This document shows, one piece after another, positions 1-8,332 of a DNA stretch of 64,000 nt. The notes under the pieces are model-generated. The model saw nothing but the letters and a program-made list of their open reading frames with translations, did no database searches and was not told where the DNA came from. The stretch spans positions 62,001 through 126,000 of the forward strand of contig QOZQ01000005.1 of assembly GCA_003576695.1 (NCBI GenBank). The letters are read 5' to 3'. The stretch is from Taklimakanibacter lacteus. GTDB lineage: Bacteria > Pseudomonadota > Alphaproteobacteria > Rhizobiales > Aestuariivirgaceae. How positions within the stretch are numbered: position 1 is the first letter of the stretch; every line of letters starts with the position of its first letter. Position numbers and translations under genes: made by a program.

Positions 1-1588
1 CCTTGAGCCGATCGGCGAAGAAGGAGAGAAGGTCCGCCCGATCGAAATCGCCGCCGAAAGCCTGGCCGAGCTGAGCGCGATAGAGCTGCAAGCCGCTATC
101 GAAAAGAGCGAGCAGCGGAAGACGCACCTGGTTTTCCTGCACGATGCGGATCACACCCAAAGCGGCCCGGCGCAGCGCATAGGGGTCCTTCGAGCCCGTC
201 GGCTTTTCATTAATGGCCCAGAAGCCGACCAGCGTATCGAGCTTGTCGGCCAGGGCGGCGACGATCGAGAGCGGCGCAGCAGGAACGGCATCGGCCGGTC
301 CCTGTGGCCGGTAGTGATCCTGAATGGCCGCCGCAATTTCGGAATTCTTGCCCTCGTTCAGCGCATAGTAGCGCCCCATCAGGCCCTGCAATTCAGGAAA
401 CTCTCCCACCACGCCGGTAAGCAGATCCGACTTGCTGAGGCGCACCGCCATCTGCGCCGCAACCCTGTCGGCCTTGCAGTGCGGGGCAAGATCATTGGCC
501 CATCCCTCGAAACGCTTCACGCGCTCGCCCTGGGTGCCGAGCCTGGCGTGGAAGGTGATGTGGTCGAGCTTCGGCAGCAGCTTCTCGAGCGGCGTCTTCT
601 TGTCCTGCTCCCAGAAGAATTTTGCATCGGACAGGCGCGCGGCGATGACCTTGTTGTTGCCCTGCACGATCTGCTGGCCGCCATCCCTGGCGATCATGTT
701 CGACACGAGCAGGTAGCGGTTGGCGAGCTTGCCCGTCTTGCCGTCCCTGAGCGCGAAGCATTTCTGATGCTGCTTGATCGAGGTGACGATCACTTCCGGC
801 GGCACGTCGAGGAAGCTTTCGTCGAAGGATCCCATCAGCACCACCGGCCATTCGACGAGGCCCGCCGTTTCCTTCAGCAACGCTTCGTCCTCGATCAGCT
901 CGAGGCCTTGCGCGAAGGAAAGGTTCTTCGCCTCGACCCGGATGAGCTCGGCGCGGCGCGCGGCATCGACCACCACCTTCGCGTCATGGAGCTTCTGCGC
1001 ATAATCCTCGAAGCGGCGCGCGGTGATCTCGCCCGGCGCCAGGAAGCGATGGCCCCTTGTGGCCGCCCCGCTCTTCAGGCCGGCAATCTCGCAATCGACG
1101 ACCTCGCCATCGAAGCAGCACAGGATCGATTGCAGCGGGCGCACCCAGCGCAGATCGCCCGAGCCCCAGCGCATCGATTTGGGCCAGGGGAATTTGCGGA
1201 TCACATCCGGCACGATCTCGGCGATCACGGCTTCGGTGGCGCGGCCCGGCTTGCTGATCCGGGCAATATAGAACTTGCCCTTCTTGTCGTCCTGGACCGT
1301 GAGATCAGCGAGCTTGAGCCCGGTCGATTTGAGAAAGCCCTGGATCGCCTGCTCTGGCGCATCGACGCGCGGCCCCTTGCGCTCTTCCGCCACGTCCCTA
1401 GTGCGGGCGGCAAGGCCCTCGACCGACAGAACGAGACGGCGGGGCGTGGCATGCGCCTGCGCCCCCTCATAGACGAGGCCCGCCTCGACCAGCGCGTTGG
1501 TGACGAGCGATTTCAGGTCCTCGGCCGCCTTCATCTGCATGCGGGCCGGGATTTCCTCGGAGAAGAGTTCGAGAAGAAGCTCAGCCAT
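1..1588 (-). CDS. glyS: Glycyl-tRNA synthetase beta subunit, C-terminus off the left edge
   Basis: Beta chain of the bacterial alpha2-beta2 glycyl-tRNA synthetase, which charges tRNA-Gly in the cytoplasm. Reading the minus strand from the ATG at 1588 gives [17 protein letters not shown], the typical GlyS N-terminus, followed by conserved stretches such as [15 protein letters not shown] and VEWPVVLMG. About 529 codons are present and the frame stays open to the window edge, so roughly the last quarter (anticodon-binding end) is missing here. It lies downstream of glyQ on the same strand, separated by a CDGSH gene and a repeat cassette. The long plus-strand ORF across this stretch is an antisense shadow. 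Identification is firm. Confidence 0.95.
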   Translation of the reverse strand, partial: MAELLLELFSEEIPARMQMKAAEDLKSLVTNALVEAGLVYEGAQAHATPRRLVLSVEGLAARTRDVAEERKGPRVDAPEQAIQGFLKSTGLKLADLTVQDDKKGKFYIARISKPGRATEAVIAEIVPDVIRKFPWPKSMRWGSGDLRWVRPLQSILCCFDGEVVDCEIAGLKSGAATRGHRFLAPGEITARRFEDYAQKLHDAKVVVDAARRAELIRVEAKNLSFAQGLELIEDEALLKETAGLVEWPVVLMGSFDESFLDVPPEVIVTSIKQHQKCFALRDGKTGKLANRYLLVSNMIARDGGQQIVQGNNKVIAARLSDAKFFWEQDKKTPLEKLLPKLDHITFHARLGTQGERVKRFEGWANDLAPHCKADRVAAQMAVRLSKSDLLTGVVGEFPELQGLMGRYYALNEGKNSEIAAAIQDHYRPQGPADAVPAAPLSIVAALADKLDTLVGFWAINEKPTGSKDPYALRRAALGVIRIVQENQVRLPLLALFDSGLQLYRAQLGQAFGGDFDRADLLSFFADRLK

Positions 1589-1612
1589 GATCGGGGCTCA
1601 AATGCGCGAAAT

Positions 1613-1850
1613 CTCCCTCCGCCGCGCGAGGCGCGGGGAGGGTGGACGCCCGCAGGGCGGACGGGTGGGGTCTATCCACCGGGAAGTACTCATCGATTGA
1701 TCCAAACCGCTCGGAGAGAATTTGCTTGAGAAACCTCACCCGCGTCGACACCCCACCCGTCGCGCGTTCCGCGCGCCACCCTCCCCGCCTCTCGTCTTCG
1801 CGAAGCCGAGGCTTCGCTTCGGCGGAGCAAGGTCGGCGGCGGAGGGAGAA
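1613..1850. repeat. Inverted-repeat cassette, copy 1 (family C)
   Basis: Two inverted arms enclose a short AT-richer core. The left arm starts CTCCCTCCGCCGC at about 1613 and carries GGGGAGGGTGG and GGCGGACGGGTGGGGT. The right arm (about 1749-1848) carries ACCCCACCCGTC and CCACCCTCCCC and ends GCGGCGGAGGGAG, the exact complement of the left terminus. Related arms occur at 11547-11742 and around 53700-54170. The core begins TCTATCCACCGGGAAGT, similar to the start of the 11.6 kb core. It lies between glyS and the CDGSH gene. Confidence 0.85.
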
Positions 1851-1854
1851 CTCG

Positions 1855-2094
1855 TCAAAGCGTCTTGTGCGTGCCGTCGCAGAAAGGCCGGCCGTTGGTG
1901 TGCTTGCAGGCGCAGAAGAATTTGCGCGCCGATTTGTCGGCCGTCCATTTGACGGGCGAGAATTCGCTGCCCTTGTGGCTGCCGTCGCAGAAAGGCTGGT
2001 TCCTGGAGCGGCCGCAGGCGCACCACCAATAGTCCTTTCCGGCCTCGACCATGACCGGAATGGGCTCTTTCCGGGCGATATTGGGTACCGACAT
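1855..2094 (-). CDS. Two-motif CDGSH iron-sulfur protein
   Basis: A 79-residue soluble protein with two CDGSH-type motifs: CACGRSRNQPFCDGSH at about residues 25-40 and CACKHTNGRPFCDGTH at about 61-76. Each has the C-X-C-X2-S/T-X3-P-X-C-D-G-S/T-H spacing that binds a 2Fe-2S cluster through three Cys and one His. Tandem-motif CDGSH proteins of this size are common in bacteria and are thought to act in redox or iron-sulfur handling; the partner is unknown. It sits between glyQ and glyS on the same strand, only 28 bases downstream of glyQ, so co-transcription is likely. The 3' end abuts the family C repeat. Confidence 0.9.
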   Translation of the reverse strand: MSVPNIARKEPIPVMVEAGKDYWWCACGRSRNQPFCDGSHKGSEFSPVKWTADKSARKFFCACKHTNGRPFCDGTHKTL

Positions 2095-2122
2095 TGCATG
2101 TCCTCCCTCGTTGCAATTGCGA

Positions 2123-3031
2123 TCATTGCGCGCCTCCCCCTGAAGTCCTGGCCCAGGCCTCGCAGCAGCCCTTGGCCAGTTCGCGCACGCGCAGGATATA
2201 GGCCTGGCGCTCGGTGACCGAGATCACGCCCCTGGCATCGAGCAGATTGAACACATGGCTTGCCTTGATGCATTGATCATAGGCAGGCAGCGCCAATTCA
2301 TGGCGGGCACCTTTGTCGCCGGCCTTGAGCAGCGCCAGACACTCCTTCTCGGCATCCTTGAAATGCTGGAGCAGGATGTCGGTGTCGGCATATTCGAAAT
2401 TGAAGCGTGAGAATTCCTGCTCGGCCTGCAGGAACACATCGCCATAGGAGATGCGTTTCGCACCATCCTGGCCGTTGAAGTTCAGGTCATAGACATTGTC
2501 GACGCCCTGCACATACATGGCGAGGCGCTCGAGGCCGTAAGTGAGCTCGCCCGACACGGGCGCGCAATCGAGGCCGCCGACCTGCTGGAAGTAGGTATAT
2601 TGCGAGACCTCCATGCCGTCGCACCACACTTCCCAGCCGAGGCCCCAGGCGCCCAGCGTCGGGCTTTCCCAATCGTCCTCGACGAAGCGGATGTCATGCA
2701 GATCGGGCTCGATGCCGATCGCGGTGAGCGAGCCCAGATAGAGCTCCTGCAGATCGGGCGGCGATGGCTTGATGATGACCTGATACTGATAATAGTGCTG
2801 CAGGCGGTTGGGATTCTCGCCATAGCGGCCATCCTTGGGACGGCGCGAGGGCTGCACATAGGCCGCGGCCCAGGGCCTCGGGCCCACCGAGCGCAAGGTC
2901 GTCGCCGGATGAAAAGTCCCCGCCCCCACTTCCATGTCATAGGGCTGCAGGATGACGCAGCCCTTCTCGCCCCAGTACTGGTGGAGCGTGAGGATCAGGT
3001 CCTGGAAGGATTTGCGTGGATTCAAAGACAT
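2123..3031 (-). CDS. glyQ: Glycyl-tRNA synthetase alpha subunit
   Basis: Catalytic alpha chain of glycyl-tRNA synthetase (class II), partner of the beta chain encoded downstream. The 302-residue length is usual for GlyQ. Hallmarks are [14 protein letters not shown] at the N-terminus, [20 protein letters not shown], the motif around [19 protein letters not shown], and [12 protein letters not shown]. The ATG at 3031 fits the family start. The upstream 170 bases hold a perfect 30-base palindrome (3051-3080) and a family A repeat. The gene order glyQ, CDGSH, glyS suggests one transcript supplying both synthetase chains. Confidence 0.97.
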   Translation of the reverse strand: MSLNPRKSFQDLILTLHQYWGEKGCVILQPYDMEVGAGTFHPATTLRSVGPRPWAAAYVQPSRRPKDGRYGENPNRLQHYYQYQVIIKPSPPDLQELYLGSLTAIGIEPDLHDIRFVEDDWESPTLGAWGLGWEVWCDGMEVSQYTYFQQVGGLDCAPVSGELTYGLERLAMYVQGVDNVYDLNFNGQDGAKRISYGDVFLQAEQEFSRFNFEYADTDILLQHFKDAEKECLALLKAGDKGARHELALPAYDQCIKASHVFNLLDARGVISVTERQAYILRVRELAKGCCEAWARTSGGGAQ

Positions 3032-3050
3032 TTGCGCCCATAGATCACGA

Positions 3051-3080
3051 TGACTTTGGATTGTTCAATCCAAAGTCATG
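3051..3080. promoter_or_regulatory. Perfect 30-base palindrome upstream of glyQ
   Basis: ATGACTTTGGATTG at 3051-3064 and its exact complement at 3067-3080 are separated by TT. Outer bases GATCACG (3044-3050) and CGTGATC (3084-3090) add a second paired segment. It lies 20-50 bases ahead of glyQ and downstream of the trypsin-fold gene. It has no T-run directly after it, so it could be a repressor site, a leader hairpin of glyQ, or a poor terminator for the upstream gene. Confidence 0.6.
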
Positions 3081-3104
3081 AACGTGATCGGTTCCTTAAT
3101 TTTG

Positions 3105-3153
3105 GCGCGTGATCGGACGGAAAACCGTGTTCACTTTTCCTGATCACGCGCCG
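3105..3153. repeat. Dispersed palindromic repeat, family A copy 1
   Basis: GGCGCGTGATC at 3105-3115 pairs with GATCACGCGCC at 3143-3153. Inside are GGAAAACCG and CACTTTTCC, the arms that recur at 6012-6047 and 42656-42700. This element type is scattered in intergenic DNA of many Hyphomicrobiales. Here it lies just past the stop of the trypsin-fold gene, where it could act as a terminator or 3' stabiliser. Confidence 0.75.
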
Positions 3154-3203
3154 AGGTTCCGTTGCGGGCGCAAACTATGGGCCTCGGCCCTATGGGTCAA
3201 GAA

Positions 3204-4334
3204 CTACTGCTTCTTGGGGGCTTGGGATTCGTACTCATCCGCTTGCGTGTCGTCGGGGCTGACTTCGTCGTCGCCGCCGGAATTGTCGTCGGTCTCGTCG
3301 CCCTGGGTGTCGTCGTCATCGCCACCGGTGACTTCACCACCGCCCTCGGCATCTTTCATCCAGGCCTGGAGCGTGTAGAAGGCCTCTTCATTGATGCGCT
3401 GGCCCCACAGATCGGATTTCAGCGGACCGCCATGGAGGGCGATCAGCATCGGACCATTGGACTGCCGGTCGACGATCCAGATGGCCGCACCCGCCATGCC
3501 TTCGAGCGGCTTCTTGAGCGGGCAGCCATAGACGATGAAGGATTTGTCGGCGCCCTTCACCGGGCAGGTGGTCTCCCACATGGTGAAGTCGGGCACGCCC
3601 GCCGGATAGCCGGTCATGGCCGGGCCCTTGGGAATCTGCGGCAGGTGGCCATAACCGAACCAGCCATTCTGCTCGCCGACATCGCTCTGCAATTCGACCA
3701 GGCCGAAAGCCAGGTCCCAATTGCCCTGCTCGGCAAAGCCCTTGGTGACCCAGGCATTCTTCCACTTCACGCCGTCAAACGGGCGGTTGTCGCCGTTCAT
3801 GCCGGGATAGAAATCGAGATTCTGCTCCCACTGCTTGCTCTCCGGATTGAAGATGCAATAGGCGGCGGTGAGCACGAAGCGCTTGCCGATGAGCGTGCCG
3901 GAGCAGCCATTGGAGAGCAGGCCGACGGCGGTATAGGGATATTGCGTCGTGTCCCTGATCGGCACCAGCTTGCCGGGCTTCGGCGCCTGGCCGATCGCTG
4001 CAGCACCCTGACCTTTCAGAACCATGCCCTTCAGCCGGTTCGGCACCTTGACGCTGCGGGCCTTGCCGTCGCGGCTCATCGACATGCCGGTGAGCGCATT
4101 GAGCTGGCCCGCCGGGGTCAGCTTGCCGCTGTCCTTGCGGGCGAGACCGGCGGCGCCTGGCTTGCCGACCGGCGCCTTCACGTCGCCCGGCTTCGCCTGG
4201 CTCGCCTCCACCGAGGGCCACTGGCCGCGCTTGATCTTGGGCGCTTCGGCGCCCACGGCCGGGCCGGCGAGGATTGCGGCGGCGAGAAGCGAACTGGTGA
4301 AAACGAGGGATGTGATCGATGAGGATCGAATCAT
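3204..4334 (-). CDS. Secreted trypsin-fold protein, predicted catalytically inactive
   Basis: A 376-residue protein with an N-terminal signal peptide (hydrophobic stretch to about residue 29, cut near VGA-EA). A linker follows, then a trypsin-like domain (about 130-320) and a very acidic low-complexity tail rich in D, E, G and T. The trypsin landmarks are present but altered: LTAAYC has Tyr159 where the catalytic His is expected, and the nucleophile motif GDSGG reads GMAGA with Ala281 at the Ser position. Asp207 in NWDLAFG is kept. The codons TAT and GCG at the two altered positions were read directly. The protein is therefore probably a binding or scaffold protein rather than a protease. It has its own upstream dyad (4355-4388). 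Confidence 0.8.
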   Translation of the reverse strand: MIRSSSITSLVFTSSLLAAAILAGPAVGAEAPKIKRGQWPSVEASQAKPGDVKAPVGKPGAAGLARKDSGKLTPAGQLNALTGMSMSRDGKARSVKVPNRLKGMVLKGQGAAAIGQAPKPGKLVPIRDTTQYPYTAVGLLSNGCSGTLIGKRFVLTAAYCIFNPESKQWEQNLDFYPGMNGDNRPFDGVKWKNAWVTKGFAEQGNWDLAFGLVELQSDVGEQNGWFGYGHLPQIPKGPAMTGYPAGVPDFTMWETTCPVKGADKSFIVYGCPLKKPLEGMAGAAIWIVDRQSNGPMLIALHGGPLKSDLWGQRINEEAFYTLQAWMKDAEGGGEVTGGDDDDTQGDETDDNSGGDDEVSPDDTQADEYESQAPKKQ

Positions 4335-4354
4335 GAGCCGTCCTTAAGGTTGCA

Positions 4355-4388
4355 GATTGTAGTCGATAATCAAAACGACGTTACAATC
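4355..4388. promoter_or_regulatory. Dyad upstream of the trypsin-fold gene
   Basis: GATTGTAGTCG (4355-4365) faces CGAC then TACAATC (4376-4388), an interrupted inverted repeat with an AT-rich loop. It is 20-55 bases upstream of the ATG at 4334, in operator or leader position. No regulator can be named. Confidence 0.35.
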
Positions 4389-4483
4389 TAGCCATGTTCG
4401 CGTGACGAAAACTAGACCTGACGGCAATAATTTAGCGGCGGAAAAATGTTCCCGCGGCGGAACCGAAACAGCTGTGGAGTGGC

Positions 4484-4666
4484 TCAGGCTTCCGGATAGT
4501 AAATGCCGGTTCTGGGGTCCTGCCGAAGGCGGGTAACCGCTCGGGGATCCGCCGCCTTGCGCCTGACGGCGACCTTGGCCTTGGCAGCGTTAAGACCATC
4601 CATGAGCTGCTTGATGGCGGCGGCGGTGAGGATACCGGCGACGGCAATTGTCAGGGCTTTCAACAT
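4484..4666 (-). CDS. Small membrane-anchored hypothetical protein
   Basis: A 60-residue protein starting MLKALTIAVAGILTAAAIKQL, a single hydrophobic segment (about residues 3-19). A Lys/Arg-rich middle follows, and the end is RTGIYYPEA. A good ribosome binding site (GGAAGG) lies just upstream of the ATG at 4666. The basic C-terminal half would be cytoplasmic if the N-terminus is a signal anchor. No family is recognised. It is a stand-alone gene between the S49 peptidase and the trypsin-fold gene, all on the minus strand. Confidence 0.6.
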   Translation of the reverse strand: MLKALTIAVAGILTAAAIKQLMDGLNAAKAKVAVRRKAADPRAVTRLRQDPRTGIYYPEA

Positions 4667-4697
4667 GAAATGGTCCTTCCAGTCTTAGTCACAGAGA

Positions 4698-5546
4698 TCA
4701 TAACCCGAAACGCCCCCATAATGCACGTATTTCCATGGCATCAATGAGGCCCGAGACAGGGTCCAGCGTGCTGCCGAAACCCAGCCGGCGCAAGCCCCAG
4801 CCTTGCGGCTTGGCAATCAGCCTGAACTCGGTCTTCTCGCCGAAACGAGCCCGCAAAACGTCGCGCATATGGCCGATGCCGTCGATCAGGCCAAGCGCCA
4901 GCGCCTGGCGGCCGGACCAGAAGGCGCCCGAGAACAGCTCCGCCTCGTCGCCCCGCAACTTCCCGTTGCGGCGCGATCGGACCAACGCCTTGAAGTCCTC
5001 GTGAACGTCGCGCTGCAGGCTCTTGAGCCGCTCGACATCTTCCGGCTTCTCGGGCTGGAACGGGTCGAGAATGGACTTGCTCTCGCCCGCCGTGTGGACG
5101 CGCCGCTCGACGCCCAGCTTCTTGATCGCCTCGACAAAGCCGAAACCCGCCGCGATGACGCCGATCGAGCCAACGATCGAGCTTGAATCGGCATAGATCT
5201 CATCGCCGGCGCAAGCGAGCCAATAGCCGCCCGAGGCCGCCACATCCTCGCAGAAGGTGAAGACCGGGATCTTCTTTTCCTCGCTCAAGGCGCGGATGCG
5301 GGCATGGATGAGCGCCGACTGCACCGCCGCACCCCCCGGGGAATTGACGATGAGGGCTACGGCCGAGACACCCTTGCGGGCGAAAGCACGCTCGAGCGTT
5401 TCGGCGAGGCCTTCCATGGTCAGCGGCGGCTTGAAGGGCGTGCCGACGCCAATGGCGCCCTGCAGGCGCACGACATGGACGAGCGGTGTTTTCTTGCGCC
5501 AGCGGCGCGGGATCAGGCGCTGGAGGAGATTGGGCATGGGGCACAA
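4698..5546 (-). CDS. S49 family signal peptide peptidase (SppA/SohB type)
   Basis: A 282-residue serine protease of the short S49 class, which cleaves leftover signal peptides or membrane proteins. The catalytic Ser is about residue 105 in ASGGYW and the catalytic Lys about 157 in GESKSILDPF, the Ser/Lys dyad spacing of single-domain S49 enzymes. VNSPGGAA (about 68-75) is the conserved oxyanion loop and SSSIVGSIGVI follows. There is no clear transmembrane segment, only a basic N-terminus, so it may be peripheral. A start at the second Met (four codons later) is equally possible. Confidence 0.92.
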   Translation of the reverse strand: MCPMPNLLQRLIPRRWRKKTPLVHVVRLQGAIGVGTPFKPPLTMEGLAETLERAFARKGVSAVALIVNSPGGAAVQSALIHARIRALSEEKKIPVFTFCEDVAASGGYWLACAGDEIYADSSSIVGSIGVIAAGFGFVEAIKKLGVERRVHTAGESKSILDPFQPEKPEDVERLKSLQRDVHEDFKALVRSRRNGKLRGDEAELFSGAFWSGRQALALGLIDGIGHMRDVLRARFGEKTEFRLIAKPQGWGLRRLGFGSTLDPVSGLIDAMEIRALWGRFGL

Positions 5547-5732
5547 ATAGGCATCGCAAGGCCCCCCGGCAAGCTCGCGCGCATGATGTCCCGGCGATCG
5601 CCGGGCCCGCCAGCGCTAGGCCCATCGCGCGCGGTTGTGAGTTTCCGCACTGCGCCGGGCGCCACGGGACACTACTCTCCGTCCATCCTATTTCGGTGCG
5701 TGCATGGGGGCGTGAACACCAGGAGAGCTTCC

Positions 5733-6011
5733 ATGACTGTCGAGCAGCGTACCCTCATTCGTCCGGCCGGCCTCACCTTGCTGGGCCGCATCTGGTCGGC
5801 CGTGATCGCCAGCTTCAGGGCCTGGCGGGCGGAGCGCGCCGAAAGGATGGAGCTGGAGGCCCTGGAAGCGCTCGGCCCGGAAATCCTGGACGATATCGGC
5901 GTCAGGATCATCAGGACCGACAATCCGCCGAAGCCCCTCGCTTCATGCAATCCCCATCTGATCGCGGCGATGGCGCTCGGCGCATCGAAACGCGGCAGGG
6001 ACGAGCGCTAA
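5733..6011 (+). CDS. DUF1127-like small protein
   Basis: A 92-residue protein preceded by a strong ribosome binding site (AGGAGAG about 7 bases before the ATG at 5733). The middle, WRAERAERMELEALEALG followed by EILDDIGV, resembles the Arg/Glu-rich helix ending in DIG(V/L) of DUF1127 proteins, which in alphaproteobacteria affect RNA turnover and phosphate or stress responses. The protein is longer than the roughly 50-residue minimal DUF1127 and has a hydrophobic N-terminal part. It is monocistronic, with a family A repeat directly after its stop. Confidence 0.6.
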   Translation: MTVEQRTLIRPAGLTLLGRIWSAVIASFRAWRAERAERMELEALEALGPEILDDIGVRIIRTDNPPKPLASCNPHLIAAMALGASKRGRDER

Positions 6012-6047
6012 GCATGATCCGGAAAGTGGATGCCGGTTTTCCGGAAC
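6012..6047. repeat. Dispersed palindromic repeat, family A copy 2 (shortened)
   Basis: GCATGATCCGGAAAGTGG then CCGGTTTTCCGGAA matches the arms of the copies at 3105 and 42656 but lacks the closing GATCATGC. It fills the gap between the converging DUF1127-like and methyltransferase genes, where a bidirectional terminator would be expected. Confidence 0.65.
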
Positions 6048-6050
6048 GTT

Positions 6051-6863
6051 TTAGCGCATCCGCCAGGCAGCGCCTTCGCGCAGGATGGCCTCGGCCTGCG
6101 CTGTGAACTTGCCGTCATCGCCATGCAGCACGAGGCCCGGCAGCAGCTGGACGGGTGCCCGCGATCCTTTGATGCCCTGGACGATGATGCGGGTGGCGGC
6201 GAGGCCGTCGCGCGGAAACAAAGGCGCCACGGTGATGTCGCCGAAGCGGCCTTCGAAGGTGGCGAGGATCTTGGGTAGCGCCTCGGCGCGATAGACCAGC
6301 GTGGCGGTGCCGCGCGGCTCGAGCAGCCCATGCATGGCCTTGATCCACAGATCGAGGTCCTCAGGCGAAAAATTATGGGCGCCCGCCTTCAGTGTCACCG
6401 GAGACGGCGTCGACTTGCCCTCTTCGAAATAGGGCGGGTTGGCGAAGGCATGGGCGAAGGAGCCGGCGGCCGGCAGATGGGCGACATCGCGGCGCAGCGT
6501 GTCCTTGACATCGGCATGGATCACCTTGATGCCCGCCCCGCAGTCATTGCGCCTCGCATTCTCCTCGGCCAGCATCGCATAGCGGGCGGCGACCTCGATG
6601 CCGGTGATCTGGATGCCGGGCACGCGCCAAGCGAGGCAAAGGGCGGCGACGCCTGTCCCCATCCCGGCCTCGAAGACCTTGTCGCCCGCGGCACAGGGGA
6701 TGCTGGCGGCGAGAAAAACCGCATCGATGCCGGCCCGATAACCCTTTTCCGGCTGCAGGATGCGCAGGCGGCCATCGAGGAAGCCGTCCTCGGTGAGGCT
6801 CGGCGGGATGGTGCCCGGTGCCGGGGGCGGCGCGGTCTGGTCGGGGGGTTGGGGTTCCTGCAT
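6051..6863 (-). CDS. TrmN6-like tRNA1(Val) adenine-N6 methyltransferase
   Basis: A 270-residue SAM-dependent methyltransferase. A proline-rich N-terminus precedes the family segment TEDGFLDGRLRILQP, in which the enzyme recognises its RNA. Motif I is FEAGMGTGVAALCLA (about residues 63-77), and the catalytic NPPY motif of N6-adenine methyltransferases is at about residues 142-145 in HAFANPPYFEEG. By family, the likely substrate is A37 of tRNA-Val. The ATG at 6863 lies just below the hairpin at 6909-6951. Substrate assignment is by similarity only. Confidence 0.85.
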   Translation of the reverse strand: MQEPQPPDQTAPPPAPGTIPPSLTEDGFLDGRLRILQPEKGYRAGIDAVFLAASIPCAAGDKVFEAGMGTGVAALCLAWRVPGIQITGIEVAARYAMLAEENARRNDCGAGIKVIHADVKDTLRRDVAHLPAAGSFAHAFANPPYFEEGKSTPSPVTLKAGAHNFSPEDLDLWIKAMHGLLEPRGTATLVYRAEALPKILATFEGRFGDITVAPLFPRDGLAATRIIVQGIKGSRAPVQLLPGLVLHGDDGKFTAQAEAILREGAAWRMR

Positions 6864-6908
6864 GGCGCTATATCTACAGAGTCGAGGTTATCGCGGCGTT
6901 ACCCAAAA

Positions 6909-6951
6909 GCATCGAACCGAAACTGCGCAGCGGTTTCGGACAATTCGATGC
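6909..6951. repeat. Hairpin between the DUF2007 and methyltransferase genes
   Basis: GCATCGAA (6909-6916) pairs with TTCGATGC (6944-6951), and CCGAAAC with GGTTTCGG inside (6917-6939). It is a long imperfect hairpin immediately 3' of the DUF2007 gene and 5' of the methyltransferase gene, both on the minus strand. It is probably a REP-like element or a terminator of the upstream gene. Confidence 0.55.
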
Positions 6952-6982
6952 GTAATAACAATGAGCTGGAGCGCCGGGCCGT

Positions 6983-7189
6983 CTAGCGGATCGCCTGGCG
7001 CTCCAGCTCCCGTAAAGCTTTCGCAATATCATCGTCTTGGACCATCAGGCGGCGCGGAAAGGCCCCGATCGAGCCCTCGACGGCGCTCATATGACTATCG
7101 AAGACGACCGCCTCGATCCCGGCCTCGGCCAGGACATGGGTGGCATAGGAGAGCAGCACCAGGTCATTGGTTCTCAGCACCTCTTTCAT
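6983..7189 (-). CDS. DUF2007 domain protein
   Basis: A 68-residue protein that is essentially one DUF2007 domain: MKEVLRTNDLVLLSYATHVL, then AGIEAVVFDSHMS, RRLMVQDDDIAKAL and a final helix ERQAIR. DUF2007 is a small alpha/beta domain related to the GlnB/PII-like fold and is common in proteobacteria as a putative signal-transducing protein; its ligand is unknown. It faces the polyprenyl synthase gene divergently, as is usual in Hyphomicrobiales. Confidence 0.88.
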   Translation of the reverse strand: MKEVLRTNDLVLLSYATHVLAEAGIEAVVFDSHMSAVEGSIGAFPRRLMVQDDDIAKALRELERQAIR

Positions 7190-7303
7190 GGGTCCTGCCT
7201 GCCTCCTCCAGCCCTTATTCTAGCGTCAACCGGTCACGCTTGCTCATGGGCGGTGCCGCCCCCTATTGTCGGGACAGTAGCATAATCGAGAAGGTGCAAT
7301 CTC

Positions 7304-8320
7304 TTGGGTGTCGTCATTCCCTTCGAAGGCAGCGATCAGAAGCAGCCGAGCCTCGATCCCCTGATCGCGCTGACAGCGGCCGACATGGTCAAGGTGAATG
7401 AAGCCATCCTGGCCAGGGCCGCCTCCCATGTCGAGCTCATCCCGGAGCTCGCCGGGCACCTGATCAATTCCGGCGGCAAGCGCATCCGCCCGATGCTCAC
7501 CGTCGCCACCGCCCGCATGTGCGCCGCCAAAGGCGAGGCCCATGTCAAGCTCGCCACCGCGGTCGAGTTCATGCACACCGCCACCCTTCTCCATGACGAT
7601 GTCGTCGATGAAAGCGACCTCAGGCGCGGCAAGAAGACCGCCCGCCTCATCTGGGGCAACCAGGCGAGCGTGCTGGTCGGCGACTATCTTCTCGGCCAGG
7701 CCTTCAAGATGATGGTCGAGACCGGATCGCTCGAAGCCCTGCGCATCCTCGCCAATGCCGCGGCCGTGATCGCCGAGGGCGAGGTGCTGCAGCTTTCCGC
7801 CTCGCATGACACGTCCACCACCGAGGACGCCTATATGCAGGTGATCGTGGCCAAGACGGCGGCCCTGTTCTCGGCCGCGGCCGAGGTGGGTGCGGTCGTC
7901 GCCGGTCGCCCCAAAGGCGAGCAGGCGGCGCTTGAATCCTATGGCCGCAATCTCGGCATCGCCTTCCAGCTCGTCGATGACGCGCTCGATTATTCCGGCA
8001 AGCAGGCGCTCATGGGGAAAAGCGTCGGCGATGATTTCCGGGAAGGCAAGATCACGCTGCCTGTCGTCCTCTCCTATCGCCGCGGCTCGCAGGAAGAACG
8101 CAACTTCTGGAAGCGCACGCTGGAAGACGGCAATCAGACGGCGGATGATCTGGTCTATGCCCAGAAGCTGGTGGAGCGCCACAACGCCGTCGCCGACACG
8201 GTGGAGCGCGCGCGCCACTATGGCGACATCGCCCGCGACGCGCTGGCCATCTTCCCCGACAGCGCTCACCGGGCGGCGCTGGCCGAGGCCGTCGATTTCT
8301 GCGTGGCGCGCGCTTTTTGA
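7304..8320 (+). CDS. ispB: Polyprenyl (octa/decaprenyl) diphosphate synthase
   Basis: Trans-isoprenyl diphosphate synthase that builds the ubiquinone side chain from farnesyl diphosphate and IPP. The first Asp-rich motif is DDVVDESD (about residue 104) and the second is DDALDY (about 230). GGKRIRPML and GNQASVLVGDYLL are also typical. At 338 residues it has normal length. The start is TTG at 7304: family members begin with a similar M-G-V-V-I-x-F-E-G stretch and a GAGAAGG site precedes it. The next ATG (7387) would cut that conserved end. Side-chain length cannot be told from sequence alone. Confidence 0.92.
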   Translation: MGVVIPFEGSDQKQPSLDPLIALTAADMVKVNEAILARAASHVELIPELAGHLINSGGKRIRPMLTVATARMCAAKGEAHVKLATAVEFMHTATLLHDDVVDESDLRRGKKTARLIWGNQASVLVGDYLLGQAFKMMVETGSLEALRILANAAAVIAEGEVLQLSASHDTSTTEDAYMQVIVAKTAALFSAAAEVGAVVAGRPKGEQAALESYGRNLGIAFQLVDDALDYSGKQALMGKSVGDDFREGKITLPVVLSYRRGSQEERNFWKRTLEDGNQTADDLVYAQKLVERHNAVADTVERARHYGDIARDALAIFPDSAHRAALAEAVDFCVARAF

Positions 8321-8332
8321 TTTGGGTAGGAA

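Noticed and set aside
314-1729. 471-codon plus-strand ORF
   Set aside because: Antisense shadow of glyS; the minus strand encodes a clear GlyS sequence.
3162-4322. 386-codon plus-strand ORF
   Set aside because: Antisense of the trypsin-fold gene, with no recognisable motif.
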